Assembly: GCA_964424805.1 (NCBI GenBank)
Contig: CAYRKH010000002.1
Span: 62,001-126,000 of the forward strand
Direction of reading: 5' to 3'
Length of the DNA stretch: 64,000 nucleotides
Source: IDS-8 sp964424805
GTDB taxonomy: Bacteria > Pseudomonadota > Gammaproteobacteria > Steroidobacterales > Woeseiaceae
Shown: piece by piece, positions 1 through 8,684 of the stretch
Numbering within the stretch: position 1 is the stretch's first letter
How the letters are laid out: each line of letters opens with the position of its first letter
Translations under genes and position numbers: made by a program
The notes under the pieces: generated by a model
Database searches by the model: none
Told to the model about the DNA's origin: nothing
The model's input: the letters and a program-made list of their open reading frames with translations, nothing else

Positions 1-1
1 T

Positions 2-547
2 CCCATCAACCTCGGCTACGTGAAGACGGATGGATTCGACGTGGAGGCCACATACGTCTCGGAGTCCGGTGCCTGGAGCCTGCGCGCGATCCTGAATCAC
101 GTCAATTCGTATATAGAGAACAGCGGCCTGGGAGGAGACGATCGGGAGTTTGCGGGCGTCATAGGCGACTATGGAACCGGGGGACCGACCATTCCCAAAT
201 GGAGCGGCGCAGTCTCCGCAACGTGGAGCCTGGATTCATGGACATTCTTCCTGCAGGAACGATACATCGACAGCATGACCCGAATCGGCGGCAACATTCC
301 GGACGCCGTGTTTTCGGATGGCACCGCCGGGGCGTCCTCGGTGTTCTACACGGACCTGACGGTGGAATACGCGTTGCCGACCAACTACGAAGCGGAGATT
401 TTCCTCACCGTGAACAACCTGTTCGACAAGGACCCGCCGCTCCTGGCGCCGATCAACTACAACCCTGGTGTGGCGTACCCGACAGCCCAGGTGCTGTACG
501 ACGTCGTTGGACGGTACTTCACGCTGGGCGCCAGGTTGAGGTTCTGA
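2..547 (+). CDS. TonB-dependent receptor, C-terminal part (cut by window edge)
   Basis: The reading frame is open from the window edge and ends at 547. It shows alternating beta-strand segments typical of a TonB-dependent receptor barrel: YVSESGAWSLRAILNHV, then a plug-distal strand ending in a terminal aromatic (RYFTLGARLRF), the usual C-terminal signature for outer-membrane insertion. NNLFDKDPP is the common penultimate-strand motif. The true start lies outside the window, so substrate cannot be judged. The gene leads a run of same-strand genes (cytochrome c, GlcG-like, metallohydrolase) and may share their transcript. Confidence 0.85.
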   Translation, partial: PINLGYVKTDGFDVEATYVSESGAWSLRAILNHVNSYIENSGLGGDDREFAGVIGDYGTGGPTIPKWSGAVSATWSLDSWTFFLQERYIDSMTRIGGNIPDAVFSDGTAGASSVFYTDLTVEYALPTNYEAEIFLTVNNLFDKDPPLLAPINYNPGVAYPTAQVLYDVVGRYFTLGARLRF

Positions 548-605
548 TGGCGTCGACGGCACTGCGCGGCGCGGCGAGGCCCCGCCATCCCAAGGCGGCA
601 AGCTG

Positions 606-1571
606 ATGCGCCGCCTCGGGATCAACGCTCTCCTGCTGCTGGCACCTTCCGCAGTCGTGCTGGCCGACGGGACTGAAACGCTGCCGACGCCGGAATGGGC
701 CGTTCCCCGGGAAGGCGCCGAAGGCAAGAAGCTGGAAGGTGAGATCACGCTGCCGGGCAGCAGCCTCGTACTGACGCAGGAGCAGATCGATAATCCTTTC
801 GACACGCCGGTATGGTATCCGGACGAGCATGAGCCGATGCCGCAGATTGTCCGGCACGGCAGCGAGCCGGGCACATGGGCCTGCGCCATGTGCCACCTTG
901 CATCCGGCAACGGGCATCCGCAGTCCGCAAAACTCGCCGGTAATTCGGTGGATTATCTTCTGCGTGAGCTTCAGGCCTTCAAGAACGGGGATCGGCGCTC
1001 CTACCTGGGTCCGTTCATCGACGATCTCCACAAGATCGGGAACGAGGCCGATGCAAGGAGCGCTGCCGAGTGGTTCGCATCGCTGCAACCAAGATCCCAC
1101 CAGACGGTTATCGAGTCAGAGACTGTCCCGGTCACGAAATTCGACGGCCGTTCGTTCATGCGGGTCGTTGCGGATGACGGCGAGGGTGAGGTAGAGCACG
1201 AGCCGCTCGGTGACCGCATCATCGAAGTCCCGGAGGATTACAGCAAGGTGAAGGCGCGCAGCCCCCACGGAAAGTTCCTGACGTACGTGCCGCCCGGCAG
1301 CATCGAAGCCGGCCGTCAGATCGCGATGAACGGTACGCGGGGCGTCGCCGCTTGCATTACCTGTCACGGGCCGGAGCTGAAAGGCACGGCGCTCGGTCCG
1401 GCGCTCGCCGGTGCTTTCCCCACCTACATCGTGCGGCAGCTTTACGATTTCCGTAACGGTAAGCGGAAGGGCCTCGCCGACTTTACGGGCTACATGAGTT
1501 CGAGCAGCGTGATGCTGACAGCCGAAGAGATTGTGGATGTTGCCGCCTACATCGGCAGTTTGCCGCCGTAG
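606..1571 (+). CDS. Periplasmic dihaem c-type cytochrome
   Basis: 321 residues with an N-terminal Sec signal (MRRLGINALLLLAPSAVVLA). Two haem c motifs are visible, CAMCH at residues 93-97 and CITCH at 250-254, each followed by a c4/c553-like stretch (YLLRELQAFKNGDRR; YIVRQLYDFRNGKRKG). This indicates an internally duplicated cytochrome c fold of the c4 type acting as a periplasmic electron carrier. It lies 58 bases after a TonB receptor and 31 bases before a GlcG/HbpS-like gene, so it probably serves an oxidoreductase linked to that uptake system. No partner dehydrogenase is visible in the window next to it. Confidence 0.85.
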   Translation: MRRLGINALLLLAPSAVVLADGTETLPTPEWAVPREGAEGKKLEGEITLPGSSLVLTQEQIDNPFDTPVWYPDEHEPMPQIVRHGSEPGTWACAMCHLASGNGHPQSAKLAGNSVDYLLRELQAFKNGDRRSYLGPFIDDLHKIGNEADARSAAEWFASLQPRSHQTVIESETVPVTKFDGRSFMRVVADDGEGEVEHEPLGDRIIEVPEDYSKVKARSPHGKFLTYVPPGSIEAGRQIAMNGTRGVAACITCHGPELKGTALGPALAGAFPTYIVRQLYDFRNGKRKGLADFTGYMSSSSVMLTAEEIVDVAAYIGSLPP

Positions 1572-1602
1572 CCGGACAAAGGCCTGGCACGCGGGAACCA
1601 GG

Positions 1603-2190
1603 ATGGAGCAACGCGGCAGCAGCGGCATGATGCCGGGCAACCGGTATTGGACGGCTATGCCCCTGATCTTTGCGCTGCTGCTCGGGCTGCCGGCACCGCA
1701 GGCGATAGCGGAAGAGCCTGAAGGTGCCGGAGAGACCCAGGTGGCTATGCCCCTGGCGCTGGCAAAGGCGATCGCAAACGTCTTCTACGAGTGCGCCGAG
1801 CGTAACCACAAGCCTCGATCCATTCACATTATCGACAGTTCCGGTGTCACGGTTTACGCCGCCAGGATGGATGGACAGATTGCCGACAATATCGAGGTGG
1901 CACTGCTGAAGGCGCGCTCCGCCTTGTACTTCAGGGAAAGCACGGAGCACAGGCGCGAGCTCGATCTGGAGCATCCGCTGCATGCGCACCAGACGACCAG
2001 CCTCGGGCAGTTCACCTCGCCCGTCGGCCTGCCGATCATCGTCAATGGCGAACTGGTAGGCGCGCTCGGCATGGGAGGTGCGAGCGGCGACTGTGCGCGA
2101 GAAGCGCTTGCCGAAGTGGTCGGCGCAGAGGGACGTCCGCGGGATATTTTGTCGGGACCGGAGGATCCCGGGAGGATGGAGAATGATTGA
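1603..2190 (+). CDS. GlcG/HbpS-family (DUF336) exported protein
   Basis: 195 residues from the ATG at 1603, which follows CCAGG; earlier in-frame ATGs would run into the cytochrome gene. A hydrophobic signal (MPLIFALLLGLPAPQAIA) is followed by a single HbpS/GlcG domain: repeated helical start (ALAKAIANVFYECAERN), the SIHIIDSSGVTVYAARMDG strand and the glycine-rich LPIIVNGELVGALGMGGASG end. Proteins of this family bind haem or cobalamin-like ligands, or accompany glycolate oxidase; the exact role here is unknown. Its stop codon overlaps the next gene by 8 bases, so the two are translationally coupled. Confidence 0.75.
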   Translation: MEQRGSSGMMPGNRYWTAMPLIFALLLGLPAPQAIAEEPEGAGETQVAMPLALAKAIANVFYECAERNHKPRSIHIIDSSGVTVYAARMDGQIADNIEVALLKARSALYFRESTEHRRELDLEHPLHAHQTTSLGQFTSPVGLPIIVNGELVGALGMGGASGDCAREALAEVVGAEGRPRDILSGPEDPGRMEND

Positions 2191-3076
2191 CGCTGTAAGG
2201 AAGCTGCTTTCCTGCACGACTGCAATTGCCACTATCACCGCTTCCGCAGCCGCCGGGGCGCAGGGTGCCAGCTGGACCGACGAGGAAGTATTGAAGCGAA
2301 ATCCCAATCCTTCCCGCGAGCATCAGCTCGAAGCCTGGCCGCCCCACCAGATCATCGACAACGTGTGGTACGTCGGAACCCGCAATCTCGGATCCTTTCT
2401 GATCGCAACCGGGGAAGGGCATATCCTTGTGAATGCGAATGACGAGGAGACGCTGCCGCTCGTGCGCCGCTCGGTGGAAGAACTGGACTTCGCCTGGTCC
2501 GACATCCGGATCATCCTGGGTAGCCATGCGCACGCGGATCACATGTCGGCCACCTCCCTGGCAAGAGCGGAAACCGGAGCCAAGGTGATGGTGATGCGCC
2601 AGGATATCCCGCTGCTGGTGCAGATGACGCCGCGTGGCCAGGCGCAATGGATCGATCGCGTTCTGGATCAAGGCGACACGGTTACGCTTGGCGGCACGAC
2701 GCTCACGGCACACCTGACGCCGGGCCACACGCCCGGCACGACGACCTGGACGTTTTCTGCCACCGAAGGAGGGCGTGATTACCAGGTCGTCATCCTGGGC
2801 GGCGCGACGGCGACGCCGCGCACCGATACCACCGACCCCGGGATCCAGAAGCAATTTCACCGTGCATTCATTGAGCTGCGATCATTGAAATGCGACGTTC
2901 CCCTGGGGCCGCATACGCCTATCCACCATATGGAGCAGAAGTACGCGCTGCTGCAGGAAGGCAGCGAGCTGAACCCTTTTATTGATCCGTCCGGCTGCCA
3001 GGACGAGCTGGCGCTGTCGGAACGCGGCTTCTACCTGCTGCTCGGGCGCCAGCTCGAGGGGGAATCCGACCGCTGA
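2183..3076 (+). CDS. Exported metallo-beta-lactamase-fold hydrolase, subclass B3-like
   Basis: 297 residues from ATG 2183, preceded by GGAGA and overlapping the upstream stop. A signal peptide (KLLSCTTAIATITASAAAGAQ) leads into an MBL fold. Zinc ligands are complete: H115-x-H117-x-D119-H120, H182 (TPGHTPG) and H244 (LGPH). The surrounding text (NVWYVGTRNLGSFLIATGEGHILVN, TTLTAHLTPGHTPGTTTW) matches subclass B3 beta-lactamases and their environmental homologues. Whether it cleaves beta-lactams or another amide/lactone cannot be decided from sequence. Context with a TonB receptor and cytochrome argues for a catabolic rather than a defensive role. Confidence 0.8.
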   Translation: MIDAVRKLLSCTTAIATITASAAAGAQGASWTDEEVLKRNPNPSREHQLEAWPPHQIIDNVWYVGTRNLGSFLIATGEGHILVNANDEETLPLVRRSVEELDFAWSDIRIILGSHAHADHMSATSLARAETGAKVMVMRQDIPLLVQMTPRGQAQWIDRVLDQGDTVTLGGTTLTAHLTPGHTPGTTTWTFSATEGGRDYQVVILGGATATPRTDTTDPGIQKQFHRAFIELRSLKCDVPLGPHTPIHHMEQKYALLQEGSELNPFIDPSGCQDELALSERGFYLLLGRQLEGESDR

Positions 3077-3174
3077 GCCGGCCGGCACCCCATTCCGGGT
3101 TGCGCTGAAAGTCCACAGTTGTAAACTCCCCGGCTTCGCCGGAGCGGGTCCGGCGGCAAGCATCAGGGGCTACC

Positions 3175-3777
3175 ATGGCGCAGGTGAAAAAACAGGAAAG
3201 GCACACCGCGATTCTCGACAGCGCATCGCGGCTGTTCCGGGAGAAAGGCTATCTCGGCTGCCGCATGGAGGAGATCGCCGCCGACGCGGGTACGGCGGTC
3301 GCCAACCTGTACGTGTACTTCCCCTCGAAGCTGCACCTTTTCTACGCTGTCTGGTCGCCGCTGATGGAAGCAAGAATGCTGAAGCTGGCGGAGGATGCGC
3401 GGGCGATCCAGGATCCGCGAGAGCGCCTGAGATACATCCTCAAGACACTGTGGTTCGATATGCCGCGGGAGGACGGCGGCTTTGCGAAGAACCTGATCGA
3501 GGCGATCGTGACCGCCCCGCCGGATGTCGAAAAGCCCCGCGAGATTCTCAAGTGGTGCGAGATATTCCTGAACGACCTGATCCGCGAATGCCTTCCTGCC
3601 GAGCGGAAATTCTCCGCCACCGATACGACCATCTCTTTCCTGTCATGGATGGCCTATGACGGCTTCGTCGTGAACGTTGGCAAGAAGGAGCGCCGGGACA
3701 TGGATGCCCTCGTTAATCATGTCTCGGACCTGCTCCTCGTCGGTACGTATGAAAGCCGCATGCCGGAACTGAGCTGA
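3175..3777 (+). CDS. TetR/AcrR-family transcriptional regulator
   Basis: 200 residues. The N-terminal helix-turn-helix is typical of TetR (AILDSASRLFREKGYLGCRMEEIAADAGTAVANLYVYFPSKLHLFYAVW, residues about 12-60), with YFPSKLHLF as the recognition-helix end. The C-terminal ligand domain is not assignable. It lies 98 bases downstream of the metallohydrolase on the same strand; that gap holds only a short CCGGC/GCCGG hairpin at about 3134-3146. It most likely controls the upstream TonB-cytochrome-hydrolase genes. Confidence 0.85.
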   Translation: MAQVKKQERHTAILDSASRLFREKGYLGCRMEEIAADAGTAVANLYVYFPSKLHLFYAVWSPLMEARMLKLAEDARAIQDPRERLRYILKTLWFDMPREDGGFAKNLIEAIVTAPPDVEKPREILKWCEIFLNDLIRECLPAERKFSATDTTISFLSWMAYDGFVVNVGKKERRDMDALVNHVSDLLLVGTYESRMPELS

Positions 3778-3882
3778 GGAGAAGCCGCTTCCCGCGAGGG
3801 ATCGAACGCCTTGGAAATCGGGACGGCGATCGTGCCGGCTGCAAACTGGAGGTCCGCAACTGCCTGGTGCGCACATCGCGTG

Positions 3883-5163
3883 TCAATGGCCTACAACGAC
3901 TTGCCCGTCCTGGATAACCATTCGTACTTTCGACAGTGCGCCGAGATCTTCCAGGGGATCGCCGTCCAGGATGATCAGATCGGCGACGTTACCCTCTTCA
4001 ATCGTGCCGACATCCGTCAGGCCCAGCATCCTGCTCGCGGCGTCTCGGGTAACTGCCTTCAGCACCTCATCGTGAGTGAGTCCAAGGCCCGCGAGCGCGC
4101 GGATCGCGATTGGAAGGCTCGTTTCCGGTAAAGCACCGGGCATGTCGGTGCCGTAGACAATTGTAGCCCCTGCCTGTTCGAGCTCGCGGACGTTCTCCAA
4201 CGATTGCTCGTACGCAAGAGCTGTCTCAGCCGTCGCACGTCCCGACAAGATCAATTCTTCCTGCTCGCCGATGGTCACGGCAACCGGGATGTTCAGGGCA
4301 CCTGCGCGCGCGAAGCTCCCGTTTTGCGCGCTCCCAGCTCCCCCGGGCGGATGCAGGAAGCCATCAACGCCCAAATCGACCAAGGCGGCCACGCGATCTG
4401 CCGTGGATGTGTGGACCAGGACCCTCAGCTGATGCAGGTCAGCCTGTCGTACGAGGGATGAGATCGCGTCATGCTGAAGTTCCGGTGCATTCGTCACGCT
4501 ATCCAACACCAGGACGTCCACGCCCCGGCTCGCATACTCATCGACTGCCGCCTCGATCGCCCTCGAATCGTTCATTGGAACCGTCAAATGACTATCACAC
4601 CACGATCGCTTTTCAGCACTTAGGCGTCGGCAGATGTAGTGTCCACCGGGAGCGACGAAAACACCGCCCGCGATCAAGAGGCGAGGAGACTCCAGGTGGC
4701 CCGATGTCACTCGATCACGGACCTCGGCAATTGCCGGCCAGAAATCGATCGGGGCCAGGATCGTCGTAAATCCTGCTCGCAAGTAGGCATCCAGTAAATC
4801 CGGCACTTCCCCTTGCAGCCAGTGGGAAAGTTCGATCTCGTCTGTGGGAAAGTTGGCGCCATCCTGCAAATCAAAGAAAACATGCACGTGAGGATCGATC
4901 ATCCCCGGCATGACCGTTCGGCCTCCGGCATCGATTACCCCCGTTTGGTTGCCTTCCAGTGCGCCCGTCCAGATTCTCTCTATCCTGCCGTCTGCAATAG
5001 CGATGTTCGCTTGATGCAGTACGGGCTCATCCGTGCCCTTGAAAAGCCGTGCATTGGTCACGACAAGGTCAGCTGCCCAGAGGTTACCCAGCCACAGCAG
5101 GGCCAATGCAGCGGCGGTGCCCATGCGGGAGCCGATAGCGATTCTGCGACGTTCCACGGGCAT
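3883..5163 (-). CDS. Exported amidohydrolase (imidazolonepropionase/prolidase-like)
   Basis: 426 residues from the ATG at 5163, which has a good AAGGAG ribosome site. A signal peptide (MGTAAALALLWLGNLWA) precedes an amidohydrolase superfamily metal domain: DLVVTNARLFKG beta-sandwich start, PHVHVFF (first His-x-His), LVHTSTA (central His) and YGTDMPG (metal Asp), then the closing EEGNVADLIILDGDPL strand. Family members hydrolyse amides, cyclic amides or Xaa-Pro type dipeptides. It starts 13 bases downstream of the pyc stop on the same strand but has its own export signal and is probably functionally separate. Confidence 0.8.
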   Translation of the reverse strand: MPVERRRIAIGSRMGTAAALALLWLGNLWAADLVVTNARLFKGTDEPVLHQANIAIADGRIERIWTGALEGNQTGVIDAGGRTVMPGMIDPHVHVFFDLQDGANFPTDEIELSHWLQGEVPDLLDAYLRAGFTTILAPIDFWPAIAEVRDRVTSGHLESPRLLIAGGVFVAPGGHYICRRLSAEKRSWCDSHLTVPMNDSRAIEAAVDEYASRGVDVLVLDSVTNAPELQHDAISSLVRQADLHQLRVLVHTSTADRVAALVDLGVDGFLHPPGGAGSAQNGSFARAGALNIPVAVTIGEQEELILSGRATAETALAYEQSLENVRELEQAGATIVYGTDMPGALPETSLPIAIRALAGLGLTHDEVLKAVTRDAASRMLGLTDVGTIEEGNVADLIILDGDPLEDLGALSKVRMVIQDGQVVVGH

Positions 5164-5176
5164 ACGTTGTTTCTCC

Positions 5177-8100
5177 TTATTGAAGCTCCACCACCAGGTC
5201 GCCCTGCTCGACGAGCGTTCCGGCTTCAAGGTGCAGCGCCTTGACCTCGCCGGCCAGGGGGGCCGAGATGGTGCTCTCCATCTTCATGGCCTCGATGACG
5301 AACAGCGGCTGGTCCTTTTCCACCTGCTCGCCGGCCGTTACGAAGACGGAGGACAGCCGGCCCATCAGCGGCGCCCCGATCTCGTTGTCCGCGGCCGCCT
5401 TGCGGTGCTTCGGCGTCTTGGGGGCTGCGGAAGCATCGGCGATCGGCACGCTGCGCGTCTGGCCGTTGAGCTCGAACGTGACGGTGCAGTTGCCGTTGTC
5501 GTCCGGCTTCGAGCGGTAGATATAGCGTATCGAGATGGTCTTGCCGCGCTGGAGCTTGACCAGGATCTCCTCACCCTGCTGTATGCCGTAGAAGAAGGCG
5601 GGCGTCGGCAGGTAGTCGATGTCGCCGAACTCCTGCTGGTGCTCGTAGAAATCCCGGAACACCTGCGGGTACATCTTGTAGCTGAGAAAGTCGAGCATGC
5701 TGCTGCTGTCGACGAACTCCTCCCGGAACGCGGCAAACTCCGTGTCGAAATCGACCGGCGGCAGGTCGGCGCCGGGTGGGGCCGTCGGTGCCTCTTTCCC
5801 CTTTAAAATCATGCGGGAAAGCGCGGGCGGAAAGCCGCCTTCCACCTGCCCGAGCTTGCCGCTGAAGAGGTCGACGACCGATTCCGGGAACGCCAGTGTT
5901 CCTCCCTTCTCCATGACGTCCTGCTCCGTCAGCCCGTTGGCGGTCATGAACAGCGCCATGTCGCCCACGGCCTTGGACGAAGGCGTCACCTTGACGATAT
6001 CGCCGAACATCCGGTTCACCACCGCAAAGTTCTTCTTGATCTGCTCGAAGCGGTGCTCGAGGCCCAGCGATGCCGCCTGCGGACGCAGGTTTGAGTATTG
6101 GCCGCCCGGGATCTCGTGCTCGTAAACCTCCGCCGTCCCGGCTTTCAGGCCGGATTCGAACGGATAGTAGTACTCGCGCACGGCTTCCCAGTAATTCGCA
6201 TAGTCGTTCAGCGACGCGAGATTGAAAGGCTGCTCCCTCTCGTGGCCTTCCAGCGCCGCCACCAGGGAGTTCATGTTCACCTGTGAGGTGAGGCCGGACA
6301 GGGGGGCCATGCAGACGTCCACGATGTCGACGCCGTGCTCGATCGCCTTGAGCAGCGTCGCGGGCTGCATTGACGACGTGTCGTGGGTGTGCAGGTGCAC
6401 CGGAATGTCGACCGCGGACTTCAGGGCCGGAACCAGGACTTCGGCGGCATAGGGCTTGAGCAGGCCGGCCATGTCTTTCAGGGCCAGCATGTGCGCGCCC
6501 TCATCCTCGAGGCGGCGTGCGAGGTCCAGGTAATACTGCAGATTGTAGCGATAGCCGGGTTCCGGGTTGAGCACGTCGCCCGTGTAGCAGATCGTGGCTT
6601 CGGCGATAGCGCCGGTGCGCTCGCGCACGACCTGGATGGAGCGCTTCATGCCCTCCACCCAGTTCAGCGAGTCGAATATGCGGAAAACGTCGATACCGTT
6701 GTTCCAGCTTTCCTCGATGAACTTTGCCACGAGGTTGTCCGGGTACGCCTTGTAGCCGACGGCATTCGATCCGCGCAGAAGCATCTGGAAGAGAATATTC
6801 GGCACCGCCTCGCGGAGCTGCTGCAACCGCCGCCACGGGCACTCGTGCAGGAACCGCATGGCAACGTCAAAGGTCGCGCCGCCCCACATTTCGAGAGAGA
6901 AAACCTGCGGGTGTGATTTGGCGAAACCCTCGGCGATCGCCAGCATGTCGCGCGTACGCAGCCGGGTGGCGAGCAGCGACTGGTGGGCATCGCGGAGCGT
7001 CGTGTCGGTGTACAGGATGTGTTTCTGCTCCTTGACCCACCGGCAAAGGCCCTCCGGGCCCAGCTCGTTCAAGAGGTTCTTGCTGCCTGGGGGGTAGTCC
7101 TGCAAGCGGCTGACGGGCGGGATCTGCGGCTTCCGGAAAGTGCGGCCGGGCTCCACGTGGCGCACGTCGGGATTGCCGTTCACGATCAGGTTGCCGATGT
7201 ACTTCAGCGTCTTCGTGGCGCGGTCGAAGCTCTGCGTGATCCGGAACAGCTCGGGGTGCTCGTCGATGAACGCGACCGTTGCCTTTCCTGAAGCGAATAC
7301 CGGGTGTTGCAGCACATTCTCGAGAAAGCCGATATTCGTGTTCACGCCGCGGATGCGGAACTCGCGGAGCGCGCGGTGGCCGCGCTGGATCGCCCCGGAA
7401 AACGTCCGGCCCTGCGCGGTCAGCTTGACGAGCAGCGAATCGAAGAAGGGGGAGACGCGCGCGCCGGTGTAGGCGACCCCCATGTCCAGGCGAATGCCGA
7501 AGCCGCCGGGGCTTCGGTAGGCAATCAGCGTACCGTAGTCGGGCTGGAAGTTGTTGCCGGGGTCCTCGGTCGTTATCCGGCACTGGACGGCATAGCCGGT
7601 GCAGGTGACGTCCTGCTGGCCGGTGATGCCGATCTCCGGATCGCTCAGCTTGCAGCCGCGCGCGACCTGGATCTGGCTGCGCACGATGTCGACGCCGGTG
7701 ACTTCCTCGGTAACCGTGTGCTCTACCTGGATGCGCGGATTGACCTCGATGAAGTAGATGGACTCATCCCGGTCGACGAGAAACTCTACCGTACCCGCGT
7801 TCGTGTAGCCGATGTGCTTCGCAAGCGCGAGCGCGTGGCCGAAGAGCGCATTCCGAGTCTCCTCCCGGAGTCCGAAACTGGGTGCTATCTCCACCACTTT
7901 CTGGAAACGCCGCTGCACCGAGCAATCCCGCTCGAACAGGTGAATGATGTTGCCGTGGGTATCCCCGAGTATCTGTACTTCCAGGTGCTTCGGCGCTTCT
8001 ACGAACTTCTCCAGGAAGACCGTATCGTCGCCGAACGCGTTGCGTGCCTCGTTGCGGGCTTCGGGATAAGCGGCCTTCAGCTGTGCCGGATTGCGTACGA

Positions 8101-8620
8101 CGCGCATGCCGCGCCCGCCGCCGCCGGCCGCGGCCTTGAGCATCAGCGGATAGCCGATGCGCTCGGCCTCGCGGAGCGCAACCTCCAGCGACACGAGGGG
8201 CTCGCGGCTGTCTTCGATCACCGGCAGGCCGGCCGCCACGGCGTTTCGCTTCGCCTGCACCTTGTCGCCGAGCTGCGCCATCACCTCGGGGGAGGGACCG
8301 ATGAAAATAATCCCTTCTTCCCTGCAGCGGAGGGCGAAGTTCACGTTCTCCGACAGGAAGCCGTAGCCGGGATGAATCGCGTCCACCCCGTTCAGCTTGG
8401 CAACTTCGAGGATGGCCTCGATGTCGAGGTAGGGCTTCAGCGGATCGTCGTCGTCACCGACCTGGTAGGCCTCATCGGCCTTGTAGCGGTGGGATGAGAA
8501 GCGATCCTCGTGGGTAAAAATGCTGACGGTGCGAATGCCGAGCTCGGCGGCGGCGCGCAATACGCGGATCGCGATCTCGCCGCGATTGGCGACGAGAATT
8601 TTCCTTATCTCGTTGGGCAT
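5177..8620 (-). CDS. pyc: Pyruvate carboxylase, single-chain
   Basis: 1147 residues, the normal length for the alpha4 enzyme that makes oxaloacetate from pyruvate, bicarbonate and ATP. Domain order is complete: biotin carboxylase (ATP-grasp KAAAGGGGRGMRVV; IEVNPRIQVEHTVTEEVTG), carboxyltransferase (DTTLRDAHQSLLATR; GGATFDVAMRFLHECPW) and the C-terminal biotin carrier with EAMKMES, whose lysine is biotinylated. It begins 64 bases after the fbiC stop on the same strand, so it may share a transcript with the F420 genes, although no direct pathway link is known. Confidence 0.95.
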   Translation of the reverse strand: MPNEIRKILVANRGEIAIRVLRAAAELGIRTVSIFTHEDRFSSHRYKADEAYQVGDDDDPLKPYLDIEAILEVAKLNGVDAIHPGYGFLSENVNFALRCREEGIIFIGPSPEVMAQLGDKVQAKRNAVAAGLPVIEDSREPLVSLEVALREAERIGYPLMLKAAAGGGGRGMRVVRNPAQLKAAYPEARNEARNAFGDDTVFLEKFVEAPKHLEVQILGDTHGNIIHLFERDCSVQRRFQKVVEIAPSFGLREETRNALFGHALALAKHIGYTNAGTVEFLVDRDESIYFIEVNPRIQVEHTVTEEVTGVDIVRSQIQVARGCKLSDPEIGITGQQDVTCTGYAVQCRITTEDPGNNFQPDYGTLIAYRSPGGFGIRLDMGVAYTGARVSPFFDSLLVKLTAQGRTFSGAIQRGHRALREFRIRGVNTNIGFLENVLQHPVFASGKATVAFIDEHPELFRITQSFDRATKTLKYIGNLIVNGNPDVRHVEPGRTFRKPQIPPVSRLQDYPPGSKNLLNELGPEGLCRWVKEQKHILYTDTTLRDAHQSLLATRLRTRDMLAIAEGFAKSHPQVFSLEMWGGATFDVAMRFLHECPWRRLQQLREAVPNILFQMLLRGSNAVGYKAYPDNLVAKFIEESWNNGIDVFRIFDSLNWVEGMKRSIQVVRERTGAIAEATICYTGDVLNPEPGYRYNLQYYLDLARRLEDEGAHMLALKDMAGLLKPYAAEVLVPALKSAVDIPVHLHTHDTSSMQPATLLKAIEHGVDIVDVCMAPLSGLTSQVNMNSLVAALEGHEREQPFNLASLNDYANYWEAVREYYYPFESGLKAGTAEVYEHEIPGGQYSNLRPQAASLGLEHRFEQIKKNFAVVNRMFGDIVKVTPSSKAVGDMALFMTANGLTEQDVMEKGGTLAFPESVVDLFSGKLGQVEGGFPPALSRMILKGKEAPTAPPGADLPPVDFDTEFAAFREEFVDSSSMLDFLSYKMYPQVFRDFYEHQQEFGDIDYLPTPAFFYGIQQGEEILVKLQRGKTISIRYIYRSKPDDNGNCTVTFELNGQTRSVPIADASAAPKTPKHRKAAADNEIGAPLMGRLSSVFVTAGEQVEKDQPLFVIEAMKMESTISAPLAGEVKALHLEAGTLVEQGDLVVELQ

Positions 8621-8684
8621 GGACGTCCTGGCAAAGCTTAAATTCCCACCCGCCTGCAGGGCGGGCCCTGCAGGAATTCCTGAA

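Noticed and set aside
2183..3076. Antibiotic-resistance beta-lactamase
   Set aside because: Zinc ligands and B3-like text are present, but context is catabolic and activity cannot be inferred from sequence alone.
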